A stretch of DNA of 40,226 nt from Actinomycetes bacterium. Lineage in GTDB: Bacteria; Actinomycetota; Acidimicrobiia; Acidimicrobiales; JAJZXF01. The DNA lies in NCBI GenBank assembly GCA_021791755.1, contig JAJYWA010000010.1, forward strand, positions 1 to 40,226, read 5' to 3'. Made by a program: the position numbers and the translations under genes. Below the pieces are notes generated by a model that ran no database searches, was not told the DNA's origin, and saw only the letters and a list, made by a program, of their open reading frames with translations. Positions 1 to 7,804 of this stretch are shown piece after piece (position 1 is the first letter of the stretch; every line of letters starts with the position of its first letter).

Positions 1-342
1 ACGGTGGCGGTATTTCGGACACCACACGAGGTGCAGACCACACGAGGTGACACCTCCAGCGCTCCGGCGAAGTCGTGAAGATGACATGTTCCCACCATAC
101 GCCGAGGGTGTGACTTACATGATGGGAGGGTCCCCGGAGCAGGGCTGGGCCTGACCCCAAGCGTGTGACTGGCTTCGTGCCTTGCTGCTGATCTGTCGGC
201 CTGGTTCCTGCCCGTGGACACGCACCGACCGGTCGGACGGACGTGACCTGATAGGAGCCTTGAGCTGCACCGTGTAAGTCCTGTCCGCCGTCCCGGCCGG
301 TGGTGCGATCCCCCATCGGATGAGAGGAAGGCAGGTACCAGC
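1..342 (+). other. Non-coding left side of the IS110 element; candidate bridge-RNA region
   Basis: No convincing gene is seen in these 342 nt before the transposase ATG. The stretch has a 13-bp direct repeat ACCACACGAGGTG at 21-33 and 37-49, a dyad GAGGTG-A-CACCTC at 44-56, a repeated GTGTGACT at 108-115 and 163-170, and a perfect 12-bp palindrome CCGACCGGTCGG at 225-236. In IS110-group elements the region before the transposase gene is known to encode a structured bridge RNA that pairs with donor and target DNA. Position, length and self-complementarity fit that role, but I could not fold it or define its ends. The left boundary of the element is not resolved and may lie before the window. 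Confidence 0.45.
249..258 (+). repeat. 10-bp direct repeat TGATAGGAGC, left copy
   Basis: The same ten bases recur at 1597-1606, just after the transposase stop codon, so the two copies bracket the coding region. The left copy sits 84 nt before the ATG, inside the non-coding leader. It could be an element-end or guide-RNA related motif; this is inference. Confidence 0.4.
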
Positions 343-1593
343 ATGGCAAAGACGGACCGGGTTGTCATCGGCGGGGTGGACACCCACAAAGACGTCCACG
401 TCGCAGCGGTCGTCGACGAGGTCGGCAAGATCCTCGACACGAAGAGTTTCGAGACGACCGCAAAGGGCTATAGAGCGCTCGTCTCGTGGCTCAGCTCGTT
501 CGGCGAGCTCAGAAAGGTCGGTGTCGAAGGCACCGGCGCCTATGGCGCAGGTCTCGCCCGGCACCTCGCAGGCGCAGGGATCGAGGTCCTCGAGGTCAAC
601 CGGCCCAACCGCCAGGCACGCAGGCGCCGGGGCAAGTCCGACACCGTCGACGCCGAGGCGGCCGCCCGGGCGGCCTTGAACGGTGAGGCGCAGGTCGTGC
701 CCAAGTCCCAGACCTCGATGGTCGAGTCCATCCGAGCACTTCGCGTCGCGTTCAGGTCTGCGCGCCACAGTCGCACGCGGGTCGCCCTCCAGATCCGTGA
801 CCTGATCGTGACCGCTCCCGACCAGCTCCGGGTGGTCCTCGGGCCGCTCTCGACGCCCGAGCGTGTCGAACGCTGTAGCGGCTTTCGCGTGAGCGGTGAC
901 CTGGCTGACCCCGTTGTCGGCACCAAGCTGGCCCTGTGTACCTTGGCCCGCAGGTACGAGGCGCTGAGCACCGAGATGACCGAGCTCGAGGCGAGCCTCG
1001 ACACCCTCACTGCCCGGGCGAACCCCGCGCTCCGGGGCGCCAAGGGCGTCGGCCCCGACGTGGCCGCCATCTTGCTCACCGCAGCCGGTGACAACCCCGA
1101 GAGGCTGAAGAGCGAGGCCGCGTTCGCGGCCATGTGCGGGGTCTCGCCGATCGAGGCTTCCTCGGGCAAGACCGTCCGCCACCGCCTCAACCGTTCGGGG
1201 AACCGCCAGGCGAACCACGCCCTGTGGCGGATCGTGATGGTGCGGATCAGCCACGGTGACCCTCAGACGGCCGCCTACGTCGAGCGGCGCACCAAGGAGG
1301 GAAAGACCATGCGCGAGATCGTCCGGTGCCTGAAGCGCCACGTCGCCCGCGAGGTCTACCGCCATCTCGTGGATCCCGAGCAAGTGCCCGTTGGCGCAGA
1401 TCTGCGAGCGGCCCGCGTGGTTGCTCACATCAGCCTCCAGGTGGTCGCTGACGCCCTCGGGAGCTGGCCGACCCGCATCTCCGAGCTCGAGCGTGGTCTC
1501 AAGCACGACACGGAGCTCGCACAGCGATACGTGGCATGGCTCGATGAGCACGGCGAACAGGCCCCGAAGGCGAAACGCCTACTCGCCGCTTGA
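343..1593 (+). CDS. IS110-family transposase (DEDD recombinase) with C-terminal helix-turn-helix
   Basis: The 416-residue protein is a transposase of the IS110 family, which moves its element with a RuvC-like DEDD domain plus a C-terminal domain carrying a catalytic serine. The N-terminal acidic residues are visible: D13 in GVDTHKD, E62 in VEGTGAYG, and D100 and D103 in KSDTVDAE. The C-terminal part has the family hallmarks GVGPDVAAILL (236-246), CGVSPIEASSGK (265-276, with S273 or S274 as the likely nucleophile) and RLNRSGNRQAN (281-291). Residues about 354-403 (LRAARVV to RYVAWL) look like an extra Xre-type helix-turn-helix with the pattern ISELERG. The frame is full length and intact, so the element may be active. 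The start has GAGGAAGG a short distance upstream. A 478-residue open frame on the opposite strand is a coding shadow. Confidence 0.93.
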   Translation: MAKTDRVVIGGVDTHKDVHVAAVVDEVGKILDTKSFETTAKGYRALVSWLSSFGELRKVGVEGTGAYGAGLARHLAGAGIEVLEVNRPNRQARRRRGKSDTVDAEAAARAALNGEAQVVPKSQTSMVESIRALRVAFRSARHSRTRVALQIRDLIVTAPDQLRVVLGPLSTPERVERCSGFRVSGDLADPVVGTKLALCTLARRYEALSTEMTELEASLDTLTARANPALRGAKGVGPDVAAILLTAAGDNPERLKSEAAFAAMCGVSPIEASSGKTVRHRLNRSGNRQANHALWRIVMVRISHGDPQTAAYVERRTKEGKTMREIVRCLKRHVAREVYRHLVDPEQVPVGADLRAARVVAHISLQVVADALGSWPTRISELERGLKHDTELAQRYVAWLDEHGEQAPKAKRLLAA

Positions 1594-1596
1594 CAG

Positions 1597-1606
1597 TGAT
1601 AGGAGC
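1597..1606 (+). repeat. 10-bp direct repeat TGATAGGAGC, right copy
   Basis: Matches 249-258 exactly. It lies 3 nt after the transposase stop codon, where a short right end is expected in IS110-group elements. Confidence 0.4.
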
Positions 1607-1607
1607 A

Positions 1608-1663
1608 TCAGCCGTTGCGGACTTCGGAGCTGCGCTCCGAACCCCGATTCCCCTGACGGCTGA
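1608..1663 (+). terminator. Nested stem-loop after the IS110 transposase
   Basis: An outer 8-bp inverted repeat, TCAGCCGT (1608-1615) with ACGGCTGA (1656-1663), encloses a perfect inner hairpin, TTCGGAGC (1623-1630), loop TGC, GCTCCGAA (1634-1641). A further short CCCC-TC-GGGG hairpin follows near 1674-1683. There is no clear T-run, so it may be a terminator shielding the downstream operon or part of the element's right-end structure. Confidence 0.45.
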
Positions 1664-1754
1664 AGCCGCCAGTCCCCTCGGGGTGGTTTGATGGTGTGCC
1701 CATAGTGCTGCGGGAGGCGCCTGAGTGGACTGTAGCCAATGGACGGCGCGGTCG

Positions 1755-1783
1755 TTGCATATTACGTTCTCGTGTTGTAATGT
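1755..1783 (+). promoter_or_regulatory. Promoter candidate for the lipoprotein operon
   Basis: TTGCAT (-35, 1755-1760), a 17-nt spacer and TAATGT (-10, 1778-1783) form a near-consensus housekeeping promoter in an AT-rich patch. Transcription would start near 1790, leaving a leader of about 165 nt before the ATG at 1955. Confidence 0.55.
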
Positions 1784-1798
1784 AACGGAACAATAGTG

Positions 1799-1822
1799 AT
1801 GCCATGTAGCATGCCATGTAGC
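1799..1822 (+). repeat. 12-bp tandem repeat in the lipoprotein operon leader
   Basis: ATGCCATGTAGC occurs twice head to tail (1799-1810 and 1811-1822), about 10 nt after the predicted transcription start. It could be a regulator site or a replication-slippage product; the sequence alone does not decide. Confidence 0.6.
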
Positions 1823-1954
1823 AATCATGTGGCCACGAAGGTGATGCTGATGCCTCAGTAGCTGAGGCTTCAAGTAGGCAACTAGTCAGTAGGCGCCTGA
1901 TGCGGGTTCGTTGAGGCTCGAGGGGCGAGTGGCACACGGCCAGAGGGAGCAAGT

Positions 1955-2674
1955 ATGAGCGAATGGAGGCGGGCTATGAGTCGTGGTTCTCGGGAAGTAA
2001 TTAGAGTACGTGAAAGTGAGAAGGCGAGGGAGCTTCCGAGGCGTCGGCGCGGCGCCGTGGGCGCAATGGTGCTCGCTGGCGGATTTGCCCTGTTGCTAGC
2101 GGCTTGCAGTAGCTCGACTCCGAGTTCCTCTAGTACGACCACGACAAGGCCGAAGACCACGGTCACGCAGTCGGTCGACATCTTGCGAGTAGGCCATACA
2201 AGCCTTGGCGATGTGCTCATTGACTCGCAGGGGCACACCCTTTACCTCCATCTCGGAGACTCGACGGGCCAAAGCGCCTGCACCGGGTCTTGTTCGAAGA
2301 GCTGGCTGCCATTGGAGTACTCGGGGAACCCAGCAACGATGCCGGTTGGTCCCGGAGTAGCGGTGTCGAAGATCGGCTCGCTTACTCGTGCGAGCGGCAA
2401 GCATCAGATCATGTACAACGGTCACCCGCTGTACTCCTACGTAGGCGACCACGCTGCGGGTCAGGTGAACGGCGAAGGACTTCGGACGGCGTTCTACGTA
2501 GCGTCGCCAACCGGCGGAGGCATCTGGCCGGGCGGAAAGCTTGCTTTCCCACCAGCTGGCGCGTCGTATGGCTGGCATCCGCCTGCCCAGTCATCTGCCC
2601 CGCCAACCGGCACCGCTTCCACCGGAGCGCCAGCCACACCATCCCACTCTGGTACCGCAAGTAGCAACGGTTGA
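1955..2674 (+). CDS. Lipoprotein with two Yx(F/W/Y)xxD secreted repeats (COG4315 / PF03640-like)
   Basis: A 239-residue predicted lipoprotein. A long basic N-region is followed by a hydrophobic stretch and the lipobox LAA-C with C51 as the lipidated residue. A Ser/Thr-rich linker (52-75) leads to the first repeat, where HTLYLHLGD and the CTGSCSKSWLPL block (109-120) match the family pattern LYxFxxD...CxGxCxxxWPP. The second repeat is YNGHPLYSYVGD (154-165). The tail is Pro/Ser/Thr-rich. The two Cys in CTGSC are conserved in the family, whose function is unknown; a role at the cell surface is inferred from the signal. AGAGGGAG at 1942-1949 supports the ATG at 1955 over the one at 1976. The stop overlaps the TTG of the next gene. 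Confidence 0.85.
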   Translation: MSEWRRAMSRGSREVIRVRESEKARELPRRRRGAVGAMVLAGGFALLLAACSSSTPSSSSTTTTRPKTTVTQSVDILRVGHTSLGDVLIDSQGHTLYLHLGDSTGQSACTGSCSKSWLPLEYSGNPATMPVGPGVAVSKIGSLTRASGKHQIMYNGHPLYSYVGDHAAGQVNGEGLRTAFYVASPTGGGIWPGGKLAFPPAGASYGWHPPAQSSAPPTGTASTGAPATPSHSGTASSNG

Positions 2675-3939
2675 CCAGGGAGTCTCGTACGGTACCGCAG
2701 AAGTCATCTCGTAGGAGATGCCACGCGTACCGGGCGGCTGGGCTCGGAGCTCTAACAGTGCTGCTGGCACTAGTTGCAAGTGCCTGTTCAAGCAGTTCGC
2801 AACCGTTGGTCAAGCCTCCGGGTGGGAACTTCTCAGTACTGACCCAAGCGAGCGGGTGGGGCCCTGTCATCGGTCATAGGACCGTGATCTGCGTTGTCAA
2901 CACGGGCTCCAACTCAGTGAGCTTGGTCACGCCCTCCGGGAAAGAGGTCAGTCCTCCAATCCCGGTTGGGAACTCCCCGTATGCAGTGGCGGTGAGTCCC
3001 AATGGAGAGTGGGCATATGTTGCCAACACAGGTTGGGGTGTGACCGCCGGCAGCACCATTACGCCCATCAACCTCGTAACGTTCCAAGTTGCGAGGTCCA
3101 TCAAGGTCGGCACGGGGCCGTTCGCGATCGCTGTGACGCCGGATGGGAAATCGGCGTATGTCGCAAACATGGGCGCCATGCTCACGACCAGCAGCCAGAC
3201 TGCTGGGGCTGCGCTCTACGCCGGCACCAAGGTGATCGACTCCCACACAGTCACCCCGATTGACCTGGTCACCGGTAAGCCAGGTGGAGCGATCAACTCC
3301 GGACCAGGACCCGGGGCGGTAGCAGTCACGCCCGATGGGCGCTGGGCCTATGTTGCGAACTCTGGAGCTCCGAACAACTACTCAGGGACGGTGTCAGGGA
3401 CGGTCACGCCGATCAACACAGCCACCAATTCGCCTGGCAGGCCTATACCGGTTGGACCGGGACCGATGGCCATAGCTATCACGCCGAATGGCCAGGAAGC
3501 CTACGTTGCGAACGCGGGCTGGTGGAACCACCCGGGGCGCACTGTGACGCCGATCAACCTTCTTACGAACAGGCCCGGTCCTGCCATCCCGGTAGGGGTC
3601 GGCCCGCTGGGCATCGCGATAACGCCGGACGGCCGGTGGGCCTATGTGGCAAACAGTGGCTGGGGACATGCCGACACCGTAACGCCGATCAACCTCGTGA
3701 CGAACACCCCCGGGCCTGCTATCCCTGCAGGCCCTGGCCCTGACTACATAGCGATCACACCCGACGGCCATTGGGCGTTCGTCGCCGATGGTGGAGATCT
3801 ATCTGGCCCGTCGGACTTGCTCACGCCGATCAACCTTCTTACGAACAGGCCGGCAAGGCCAATCAAGGTGGGGCTCGCCCCGGGTGCTCTGGCTGTAGCC
3901 GAAGTTCCTGTGTTTGCACACGAGCCCAAGGCCGGCTGA
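2671..3939 (+). CDS. Seven-repeat YVTN-type beta-propeller lipoprotein
   Basis: A 422-residue secreted protein with a basic N-terminus, a hydrophobic core and a likely lipobox ending at C39 (VASA-C; position -3 is Ala, slightly off consensus). The rest is seven repeats of about 40-60 residues, each built like AYVANSG ... VTPINLVTN ... IPVGPGP ... IAITPDG, starting near residues 70, 114, 161, 226, 276, 323 and 368. Seven such repeats are expected to close as one seven-bladed beta-propeller. The family includes surface and adhesion-type proteins and no catalytic residues can be named. The TTG start shares two bases with the stop of the preceding gene (TTGA), so the two are probably translationally coupled and made together. 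Confidence 0.85.
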   Translation: MTRESRTVPQKSSRRRCHAYRAAGLGALTVLLALVASACSSSSQPLVKPPGGNFSVLTQASGWGPVIGHRTVICVVNTGSNSVSLVTPSGKEVSPPIPVGNSPYAVAVSPNGEWAYVANTGWGVTAGSTITPINLVTFQVARSIKVGTGPFAIAVTPDGKSAYVANMGAMLTTSSQTAGAALYAGTKVIDSHTVTPIDLVTGKPGGAINSGPGPGAVAVTPDGRWAYVANSGAPNNYSGTVSGTVTPINTATNSPGRPIPVGPGPMAIAITPNGQEAYVANAGWWNHPGRTVTPINLLTNRPGPAIPVGVGPLGIAITPDGRWAYVANSGWGHADTVTPINLVTNTPGPAIPAGPGPDYIAITPDGHWAFVADGGDLSGPSDLLTPINLLTNRPARPIKVGLAPGALAVAEVPVFAHEPKAG

Positions 3940-4243
3940 TCGACTGCTAGCCTGAAGGAACGGAACGGCGCAATGGGCCTCTCCTTCCACCGTTACGTGG
4001 CCACTTAGCCCAGCAGTGAAGTGCCGGGGAGCTTGGTCCCGTCCCTCGGGGTTGGGTTCGGCGTTACGCGTTGCGTTCTCGCTGGCCGCGAGCTAAGGTA
4101 AGTTGTGACGTGCCCACGTGCTGTTTTGTCGCGACATCGAACAAATAGGTGGTGCGCGTCATCAAGTCATGCCAGCTCGGTGTCGGAACCGGGCTAAGTC
4201 CTCGCTCACAAGCGATAACCGTCTCACCTCGAGGAGTAGGTCG
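3940..4243 (+). other. Gap upstream of rpoB
   Basis: A 304-nt non-coding stretch holding the rpoB promoter candidate (4071-4099), short dyads around its -35 box and spacer, a leader of about 138 nt, and the rpoB Shine-Dalgarno sequence GAGGAG (4231-4236). No clear terminator for the propeller gene is seen. The rpoB frame stays open upstream to a GTG at 4118, but that extension does not resemble RpoB. Confidence 0.7.
4071..4099 (+). promoter_or_regulatory. rpoBC promoter candidate
   Basis: TTGCGT (-35, 4071-4076), 17-nt spacer, TAAGGT (-10, 4094-4099). The -10 fits TAnnnT. The -35 lies inside a short dyad ACGC-GTT-GCGT (4066-4076) and the spacer holds CTCGC-N5-GCGAG (4078-4092). The rplM promoter candidate has the same -35 hexamer and spacing. 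Confidence 0.6.
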
Positions 4244-7200
4244 TTGTCTTCACGTTTCACGAGCCCTGAACGCTTTTCATTCGCCAACCTCGATGAGGTG
4301 CTGCCGCTTCCGGATCTCGTCGCCGTCCAGCGTTCATCCTTCGCGTGGTTCCTCGAAAAGGGTCTTGCGGACGCTTTCAACAGTCTGAGCCCTATCGAGG
4401 ACTACAACGGCCAGCTCAGGTTGGAGCTCGATTTCGATCCGTCCGACCCTGATCTGAAGCCGGAGCCGAAGTTCAGTGTTGATGAGTGCCGAGAGAGGGA
4501 CATGACCTATGCCGCGTCGATCTTCGTCCGAGCGCGGTTCATGAACTCCCAAACAGGCGAGATCAAGGAGCAGACGGTCTTCATGGGTGACTTCCCCATG
4601 ATGACCGACAGGGGGACCTTTATCATCAATGGCACCGAGCGGGTTGTGGTGAGCCAGCTCGTGCGCTCTCCCGGCGTGCTGTTCCAGCCGGGACGCGACG
4701 TCAAGACGGTCGCTACGGCCACGATCCATCCGTACAGAGGCGAGTGGATAGAGCTGGATGTTGAGGCAAAACCCGGCAAGGATGTCACAGCGGGAGCGCG
4801 CGTGGCTCGCAAGCGGCGTCTGTCGTTGTTCGTGCTGCTCAAGGCCCTTGGCTTCGAGGATGACGCGTTTTTCGAGCGATTTGTGAGGTATTTTGACTTC
4901 CTGGAGCCCCAATGGAGGAAAGAAGCCGGTCTTCTTCCTGAGCGCGACGGCGCGCTGTTGGAGATCTACAAGCGTGCGAGGCCGGGTGAGCCTCTCTCGC
5001 CAGAAGCGGCACGCGGCTACTTCGAGGGGTCCTTTTTCAATTCGAAGCGTTATGACCTCACACGAGTGGGACGCTACAAGCTCAATCGCAAGTTGGAGCC
5101 TGAGATCTCCAAGATCTCAGAGATCCTGCAAGTGGACCTTCCTCGCCCCGATCCTGCCCAGGGCGTCCTTTCATCGAGCGAGATCCTTGCTTCAGCGACC
5201 TACCTGTTGCACCTGGCCAAGGGTGAGCCGGGGTACCGCCTTGATGATCAGGACCATTTTGCCAATCGCCGGGTGCGGAGTGTGGGAGAGCTTATCCAGA
5301 ACCAGGTGAAGCTGGGGCTTTCGAGGATGGAGAGAGTCGTTCGTGAGCGGATGACCACGCAGGATGTCGAGACCATCACTCCCCAGGCGCTCATAAACAT
5401 TCGCCCTGTTGTTGCAGCGATGAAGGAATTCTTTGGCACGAGCCAGTTGAGCCAATTCATGGACCAGAACAATCCACTGTCGGGGTTGGCGCACAAGCGG
5501 CGGCTTTCGGCACTCGGTCCCGGTGGTCTTTCGAGGGAGAGAGCGGGCTTCGAGGTACGTGATGTTCATACTTCCCATTACGGGCGGATGTGCCCGATCG
5601 AGACGCCGGAAGGTCCGAACATCGGGCTGATCGGGGCGCTGGCTACGTACGCGCGAGTGAACGAGTACGGGTTCATCGAGACTCCGTATCGCAAGGTGGT
5701 CGGAGGTGTGGTCAGCAATGCGATCGTCTACTTGGCCGCAGACGAAGAGGAAGAGCATGTCATAGCCCAGGCGAACGCCGCCATCGACGACACCGGCCGT
5801 TTCGTCGAGGATCGTGTGCTCGTGCGCCGAGGCCCGCAGGGCGCGAGCGTCAGAGTGGGCGCGACATCCACCTCGTACGGGACGACCAGCGAGGTTGACT
5901 ATGTGCTGCCAGACGAGGTGGACCTCATGGACGTCTCGCCGAAGCAGATCGTCTCGGTGTCAACAAGCCTTATCCCTTTCATCGAGCACGACGACGCCAA
6001 CCGGGCTCTTATGGGCGCGAACATGCAGAAGCAGGCGGTTCCGCTGCTGGTGCCTGAGTCGCCCTTCATCGGGACCGGCGTGGAGGCGCCAGCGGCTCGA
6101 TACGCAGGCGAAGTCATCATGGCCGAGGGAAAAGGAACCGTGGTAGAGGTCTCGGGAGATCGCATCGTGGTCGAGTACGACCGTTCGCAGCGGGACGCTG
6201 TTGGAGCGGAGCTGGGACGGCGCGTCTACAAGCTGGAGAAGTTCCGTCGTTCTAACCAGAACACGTGCATCAACCAGAAGGTGGTAGTGCAGGAGGGCCA
6301 GAAGGTCACGTCAGACACGGTGCTTGCCGACGGCCCGGCAACCTACCAGGGCGAGCTATCCCTGGGGAAGAACCTCTTGGTGGCCTTCATGCCTTGGGAA
6401 GGATATAACTTCGAGGACGCGATCATACTTTCCGAGCGCCTTGTAAGGGACGACGTCTTGACCTCCATCCACATCGAGGAGCACGAGGTGGATGCGCGGG
6501 ACACGAAGCTCGGGGCCGAGGAGATCACACGTGATATCCCAAATCTCTCCGAGGAGGCACTTGCCGACTTGGATGAGCGAGGCATCATTCGCATCGGAGC
6601 AGAGGTCGGTCCGGGAGATGTGCTGGTGGGTAAGGTCACGCCGAAGGGCGAGACAGAGCAGACCCCCGAGGAGCGGTTGCTCAGGGCGATCTTTGGTGAG
6701 AAGGCCAGGGAAGTCCGTGACACCAGCTTGAAGGTGCCCCACGGTGAGTCGGGAAAGGTAATAGACGTTCGAGTCTTTTCACGTGAGGACTCTCACGAGC
6801 TCGCCCCTGGTGTCAATCAGTTGGTAAGGGTGTACATAGCCCAGCGTCGCAAGATCTCCGAAGGAGACAAGCTTGCCGGTCGCCATGGTAACAAGGGTGT
6901 CATCTCCAAGATCCTGCCAATCGAGGACATGCCGTTCATGGCTGATGGGACGCCGGTGGACATCATTCTCAACCCCCTTGGCGTGCCTTCACGGATGAAT
7001 GTTGGCCAGGTTCTCGAGAGTCATCTAGGGTACGCAGCTCGCTGGGGCTGGGATGGGGTTCCCAGTACGCATGGCTCGGATGCAGCCGTCTCGAAGAAGA
7101 CCGCTCCTCGCACCGATCCGGCGGTGTGGATCTCCACCCCGGTGTTCGACGGAGCGCACTGGGACGAGGAGGACAAGGCTGGCCGGCACCCTACCATCAA

Positions 7201-7804
7201 GCAGATCTTTGGTCGTCTGAACGCTGACGGCGCTGGCGGACAGAGGATGATCCAATCTGATGGAAAGGCGACTCTTTACAATGGGCGAACCGGTATGCCC
7301 TATGACAACCCTATCAGCGTTGGTTATGTCTACATACTGAAGCTTGCCCATCTCGTCGACGACAAGATCCACGCTCGCTCGACCGGTCCCTACTCGATGA
7401 TCACCCAGCAGCCCCTCGGCGGCAAGGCGCAGTTCGGGGGCCAGCGCTTTGGCGAGATGGAGGTTTGGGCTCTAGAAGCATACGGCGCCGCCTATGCGCT
7501 CCAGGAGATCCTGACCATCAAGTCCGACGATGTGCTTGGACGCGTGAAGGTCTATGAAGCGATCGTGAAAGGGGAGAACATCCCCGAACCGGGAATCCCC
7601 GAGAGCTTCAAGGTGCTGATCAAGGAGATGCAGTCGCTGTGCTTGAACGTGGAAGTGCTTTCGCGAAGTGGTGAGGAGATCGAAATGCGTGAGCTTGACG
7701 AGGATCTTTACCGGATGACCGAGGAGCTTGGCATCGATATCAGCCGTCCCGAGCGGGGCTCAGATGAGGAGGACGACAGGCGTGCAATGGAGAGGAGTTT
7801 CTAG
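4244..7804 (+). CDS. rpoB: DNA-directed RNA polymerase subunit beta
   Basis: RpoB, the beta subunit of RNA polymerase, forms half of the catalytic cleft. I start it at TTG 4244 (1186 residues): GAGGAG lies 7 nt upstream and the product begins just before the conserved [17 protein letters not shown] segment. A GTG at 4118 would add 42 residues unlike the family. The rifampicin pocket is intact: [13 protein letters not shown] begins at 398, and D407, H417 and S422 match E. coli D516, H526 and S531, so wild-type sensitivity is expected. Downstream blocks such as [33 protein letters not shown] and [15 protein letters not shown] are typical. The gene ends three bases from the rpoC ATG, with its own promoter upstream rather than an rplJ-rplL lead-in. 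Confidence 0.97.
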   Translation: MSSRFTSPERFSFANLDEVLPLPDLVAVQRSSFAWFLEKGLADAFNSLSPIEDYNGQLRLELDFDPSDPDLKPEPKFSVDECRERDMTYAASIFVRARFMNSQTGEIKEQTVFMGDFPMMTDRGTFIINGTERVVVSQLVRSPGVLFQPGRDVKTVATATIHPYRGEWIELDVEAKPGKDVTAGARVARKRRLSLFVLLKALGFEDDAFFERFVRYFDFLEPQWRKEAGLLPERDGALLEIYKRARPGEPLSPEAARGYFEGSFFNSKRYDLTRVGRYKLNRKLEPEISKISEILQVDLPRPDPAQGVLSSSEILASATYLLHLAKGEPGYRLDDQDHFANRRVRSVGELIQNQVKLGLSRMERVVRERMTTQDVETITPQALINIRPVVAAMKEFFGTSQLSQFMDQNNPLSGLAHKRRLSALGPGGLSRERAGFEVRDVHTSHYGRMCPIETPEGPNIGLIGALATYARVNEYGFIETPYRKVVGGVVSNAIVYLAADEEEEHVIAQANAAIDDTGRFVEDRVLVRRGPQGASVRVGATSTSYGTTSEVDYVLPDEVDLMDVSPKQIVSVSTSLIPFIEHDDANRALMGANMQKQAVPLLVPESPFIGTGVEAPAARYAGEVIMAEGKGTVVEVSGDRIVVEYDRSQRDAVGAELGRRVYKLEKFRRSNQNTCINQKVVVQEGQKVTSDTVLADGPATYQGELSLGKNLLVAFMPWEGYNFEDAIILSERLVRDDVLTSIHIEEHEVDARDTKLGAEEITRDIPNLSEEALADLDERGIIRIGAEVGPGDVLVGKVTPKGETEQTPEERLLRAIFGEKAREVRDTSLKVPHGESGKVIDVRVFSREDSHELAPGVNQLVRVYIAQRRKISEGDKLAGRHGNKGVISKILPIEDMPFMADGTPVDIILNPLGVPSRMNVGQVLESHLGYAARWGWDGVPSTHGSDAAVSKKTAPRTDPAVWISTPVFDGAHWDEEDKAGRHPTIKQIFGRLNADGAGGQRMIQSDGKATLYNGRTGMPYDNPISVGYVYILKLAHLVDDKIHARSTGPYSMITQQPLGGKAQFGGQRFGEMEVWALEAYGAAYALQEILTIKSDDVLGRVKVYEAIVKGENIPEPGIPESFKVLIKEMQSLCLNVEVLSRSGEEIEMRELDEDLYRMTEELGIDISRPERGSDEEDDRRAMERSF

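Larger units (their letters stand above)
343..1606 (+). mobile_element. IS110-family insertion sequence (minimum extent)
   Basis: The minimum extent runs from the transposase gene to the TGATAGGAGC motif just past its stop codon. IS110-group elements usually have a long non-coding left side and a short right side, so the element probably also includes much of 1-342. No terminal inverted repeats or target duplications are seen, which is normal for the family. It sits upstream of a lipoprotein operon and rpoBC, in the same direction. Confidence 0.6.
1594..1954 (+). other. Gap between the IS110 gene and the lipoprotein operon
   Basis: This 361-nt stretch holds, in order, the right TGATAGGAGC repeat, the nested hairpin at 1608-1663, a promoter candidate at 1755-1783, a 12-bp tandem repeat at 1799-1822, and the Shine-Dalgarno sequence of the next gene. 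The segment around 1755-1830 is visibly more AT-rich than its neighbours. No gene is seen. Confidence 0.7.

Noticed and set aside
115-1551. 478-codon open frame on the - strand across the IS110 gene
   Set aside because: It mirrors the transposase frame in GC-rich DNA, shows no recognisable domain, and the + strand product has all IS110 catalytic residues.
4118-4243. N-terminal extension of RpoB from GTG 4118
   Set aside because: No similarity to RpoB, no Shine-Dalgarno sequence, while TTG 4244 has GAGGAG at the right distance.
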